Part shown: positions 7,116-7,900 of the stretch, one piece after another
Layout: every line of letters starts with the position of its first letter
Position numbering within the stretch: the first letter of the stretch is position 1
Assembly: GCA_030638935.1 (NCBI GenBank)
Contig: DAOWDR010000665.1
Span: forward strand, 1 to 7,900
Direction: 5' to 3'
Length of the DNA: 7,900 nucleotides
Source of the DNA: Desulfobacteraceae bacterium
GTDB lineage: Bacteria > Desulfobacterota > Desulfobacteria > Desulfobacterales > Desulfobacteraceae
Position numbers and translations under genes: made by a program
The notes under the pieces: model-generated
What the model saw: the letters and a program-made list of their open reading frames with translations, nothing else
What the model was told of the DNA's origin: nothing
Databases searched by the model: none

Positions 7116-7226
7116 AAACAGGTCTCTGGCCTGTAGCTCAATGGTCTGTTCAGATGCGGATGCTGCATCAATGCGTTTGCAATTAACTGAGACCGAATTC
7201 TCCCCTTATTGTAAATAAACCTGTTT
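7116..7226. repeat. Nested inverted repeats with internal stem-loop
   Basis: Several exact inverted repeats nest here: AAACAGGT (7116-7123) with ACCTGTTT (7219-7226), GGTCTC (7121-7126) with GAGACC (7189-7194), ACAGG (7118-7122) with CCTGT (7130-7134), and GATGC (7153-7157) with GCATC (7165-7169) around a 7-base loop. The first three compete with each other. Around 7128-7145 the sequence resembles the 5' part of a tRNA, but no complete tRNA folds. The region overlaps the small minus-strand ORF. Confidence 0.35.
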
Positions 7227-7296
7227 TTTCATATCTTAGGGTAACATCATACCCATTCGCAAGTACTGTGAGGATTGCATTTAATTCTCTGTTCAT
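7183..7296 (-). CDS. Small hypothetical protein, possibly the front of a frameshifted gene
   Basis: This is a 37-codon ORF that begins MNRELNAILTVLANGYDVTL and ends in TAA at 7185-7183. It has one of the best Shine-Dalgarno sites in the window (AAAGGAG, 7308-7302, 5 bases from the ATG), which is the main reason to believe it is translated. There is no signal peptide or membrane segment, and I do not recognise the family. The plus-one frame is open for 58 codons from 7187 down to a TGA at 7013-7011, overlapping the start of the MBL gene by 11 bases. A single base insertion near 7190 could therefore have split one gene of about 95 residues. In that case the pair would be a translationally coupled operon with the MBL gene, which lacks its own Shine-Dalgarno. 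It could also be a true micro-ORF, or chance. Confidence 0.45.
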   Translation of the reverse strand: MNRELNAILTVLANGYDVTLRYEKTGLFTIRGEFGLS

Positions 7297-7301
7297 GTCA
7301 A

Positions 7302-7308
7302 CTCCTTT
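7302..7308 (-). promoter_or_regulatory. Strong ribosome binding site of the small ORF
   Basis: Read on the minus strand, AAAGGAG ends 5 bases before the ATG at 7296. The match and spacing are near ideal. Confidence 0.6.
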
Positions 7309-7477
7309 AGTCAATATGAGGTTATCCTATGTCAGATATCATGTTGCGGGTCCAAACAAAAGCGTTTAGGAATGAAGAATCCCCCATTTTCTGTTAGCGG
7401 GTTCTTTGCATAAAAGGCAAATTTATTCAAGAAGAATTTCTATAAAATCAATTCTCAATAGGCTGAACATTCTGACT

Positions 7478-7495
7478 AAGATTTTTAAAAATCTT
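7478..7495. repeat. 18-bp perfect palindrome
   Basis: AAGATTTTTAAAAATCTT is identical to its reverse complement. It ends 5 bases before the first ATG of the truncated ATPase frame. It may be a regulator site or an AT-rich junction sequence. Confidence 0.55.
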
Positions 7496-7500
7496 TGCGC

Positions 7501-7900
7501 ATGACTGACGCTGGTCGGGCTCTATGCCAAAAGCAGAAAATACCCCCCGGCAAAACACTTTTATTTTTTGATGAAATCCAAGAATGTGAAAGAGCATTGT
7601 TAAGCTTAAGATATTTTTATGAAGACATACCAGAACTTCATGTTATTGCAGCAGGCTCTATGCTTGAGTTTGCTTTAGGCAAAGTGTTTTTACCCGTTGG
7701 GAGAATTTCTTTTGAATGGATGACTCCGATGACATTTTATGAAGTTCTGAAAGCGTCTAAAAAAAATATGCTTGCAGACCAACTCCCCGGCATCCTTGAT
7801 TTCAGGCCGGTAAGTGAATTTGTGCATCAACAAATCATAGATCAATTAAAAAATTATTTTTTAACAGGAGGTATGCCTGAGGCCGTTAAAAAATATTGCC
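7501..7900 (+). pseudogene. AAA_14/DUF4143-type ATPase, N-terminus missing, runs off the window
   Basis: An open frame continues to the right edge (133 codons plus one base). Recognisable family features are PPGKTLLFFDEIQ (Walker B with D24 and E25, counting from the ATG at 7501), AAGSMLEFAL (sensor-like segment), LPVGRISFEW followed by MTPMTFYEVL, and FLTGGMPEAV, all in the order known for P-loop ATPases with a DUF4143 C-terminal region. Similarity begins only around 7530. The 70-90 residues that should precede it, with the Walker A P-loop, are absent, and an in-frame TAA lies at 7486-7488. The ATG at 7501 has no Shine-Dalgarno. A headless copy cannot bind ATP normally, so I call it a remnant. 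The alternative is that a frameshift hides the N-terminus, but I could not find it upstream. In this family the complete protein is often an accessory, sporadically distributed gene of unknown role. Confidence 0.7.

Larger units (their letters stand above)
7297..7500. other. Gene-free stretch before the ATPase remnant
   Basis: Apart from the Shine-Dalgarno of the small ORF and the palindrome at 7478-7495, I see nothing I can support here. Neither strand carries a long open frame, and no P-loop motif that would complete the downstream ATPase is visible in any plus-strand frame. Confidence 0.5.

Noticed and set aside
7128..7200. tRNA gene
   Set aside because: The 5' part is tRNA-like, but the D-stem does not close, the candidate anticodon loop lacks U33, there is no T-arm, and the 3' end does not pair with the acceptor 5' strand.
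7864..7875. AGGAGG followed by TATG as a ribosome binding site and start inside the ATPase
   Set aside because: The sequence encodes the conserved GG-M-P-E segment of the family, and the spacing to the ATG is too short.

Overview
The window looks like a piece of chromosome from an anaerobic member of the Desulfobacterota, probably a Desulfobacteraceae-type sulfate reducer. This is an inference from three things: the style of the two signalling proteins (NtrC-class regulator, very large Cache-HAMP-PAS hybrid kinase), the rubrerythrin remnant, and the moderate, slightly AT-rich composition. No rRNA, complete tRNA, CRISPR array or complete insertion sequence is visible.

Layout. Bases 1-416 hold no supported gene; they contain a small tandem repeat, a perfect 6-bp hairpin and a weak promoter candidate. 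Bases 417-1817 (+) encode a 466-residue NtrC-type response regulator (receiver, sigma-54 AAA+ domain, Fis-type HTH) with a good Shine-Dalgarno site. Bases 1814-5422 (-) encode a 1202-residue membrane hybrid histidine kinase (dCache, HAMP, PAS, HisKA, HATPase, receiver, HPt). The two genes converge and their stop codons overlap by 4 bp. The kinase has a clear sigma-70-like promoter on the minus strand near 5540, and a hairpin between promoter and start. Bases 5721-6080 (+) are a broken rubrerythrin gene with two frame changes and two internal deletions. Bases 6110-7021 (-) encode an intact MBL-fold metallohydrolase. Upstream of it is a minus-strand 37-codon ORF with an excellent Shine-Dalgarno (7183-7296); another open frame continues from it to the MBL start, so it may be a frameshifted gene of about 95 residues. 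Bases 7297-7500 hold no recognised gene but include an 18-bp perfect palindrome. Bases 7501-7900 (+) carry an AAA_14/DUF4143-type ATPase that lacks its P-loop N-terminus and runs off the window.

How the genes fit together. The kinase can carry out a complete His-Asp-His relay, and the neighbouring regulator supplies the missing terminal Asp. The simplest reading is a four-step phosphorelay from an extracytoplasmic signal to sigma-54-dependent transcription. No convincing -24/-12 promoter is present in the window, so its targets probably lie elsewhere. The right half (from about 5700) looks like decaying accessory DNA: a collapsed rubrerythrin, a possibly frameshifted small gene and a headless ATPase surround the one intact enzyme. 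I found no clear novel defence or mobile system. The best leads are the relay pair with an A10 tract at the kinase start, the doubly deleted rubrerythrin, and the unrecognised small ORF in front of the MBL gene.
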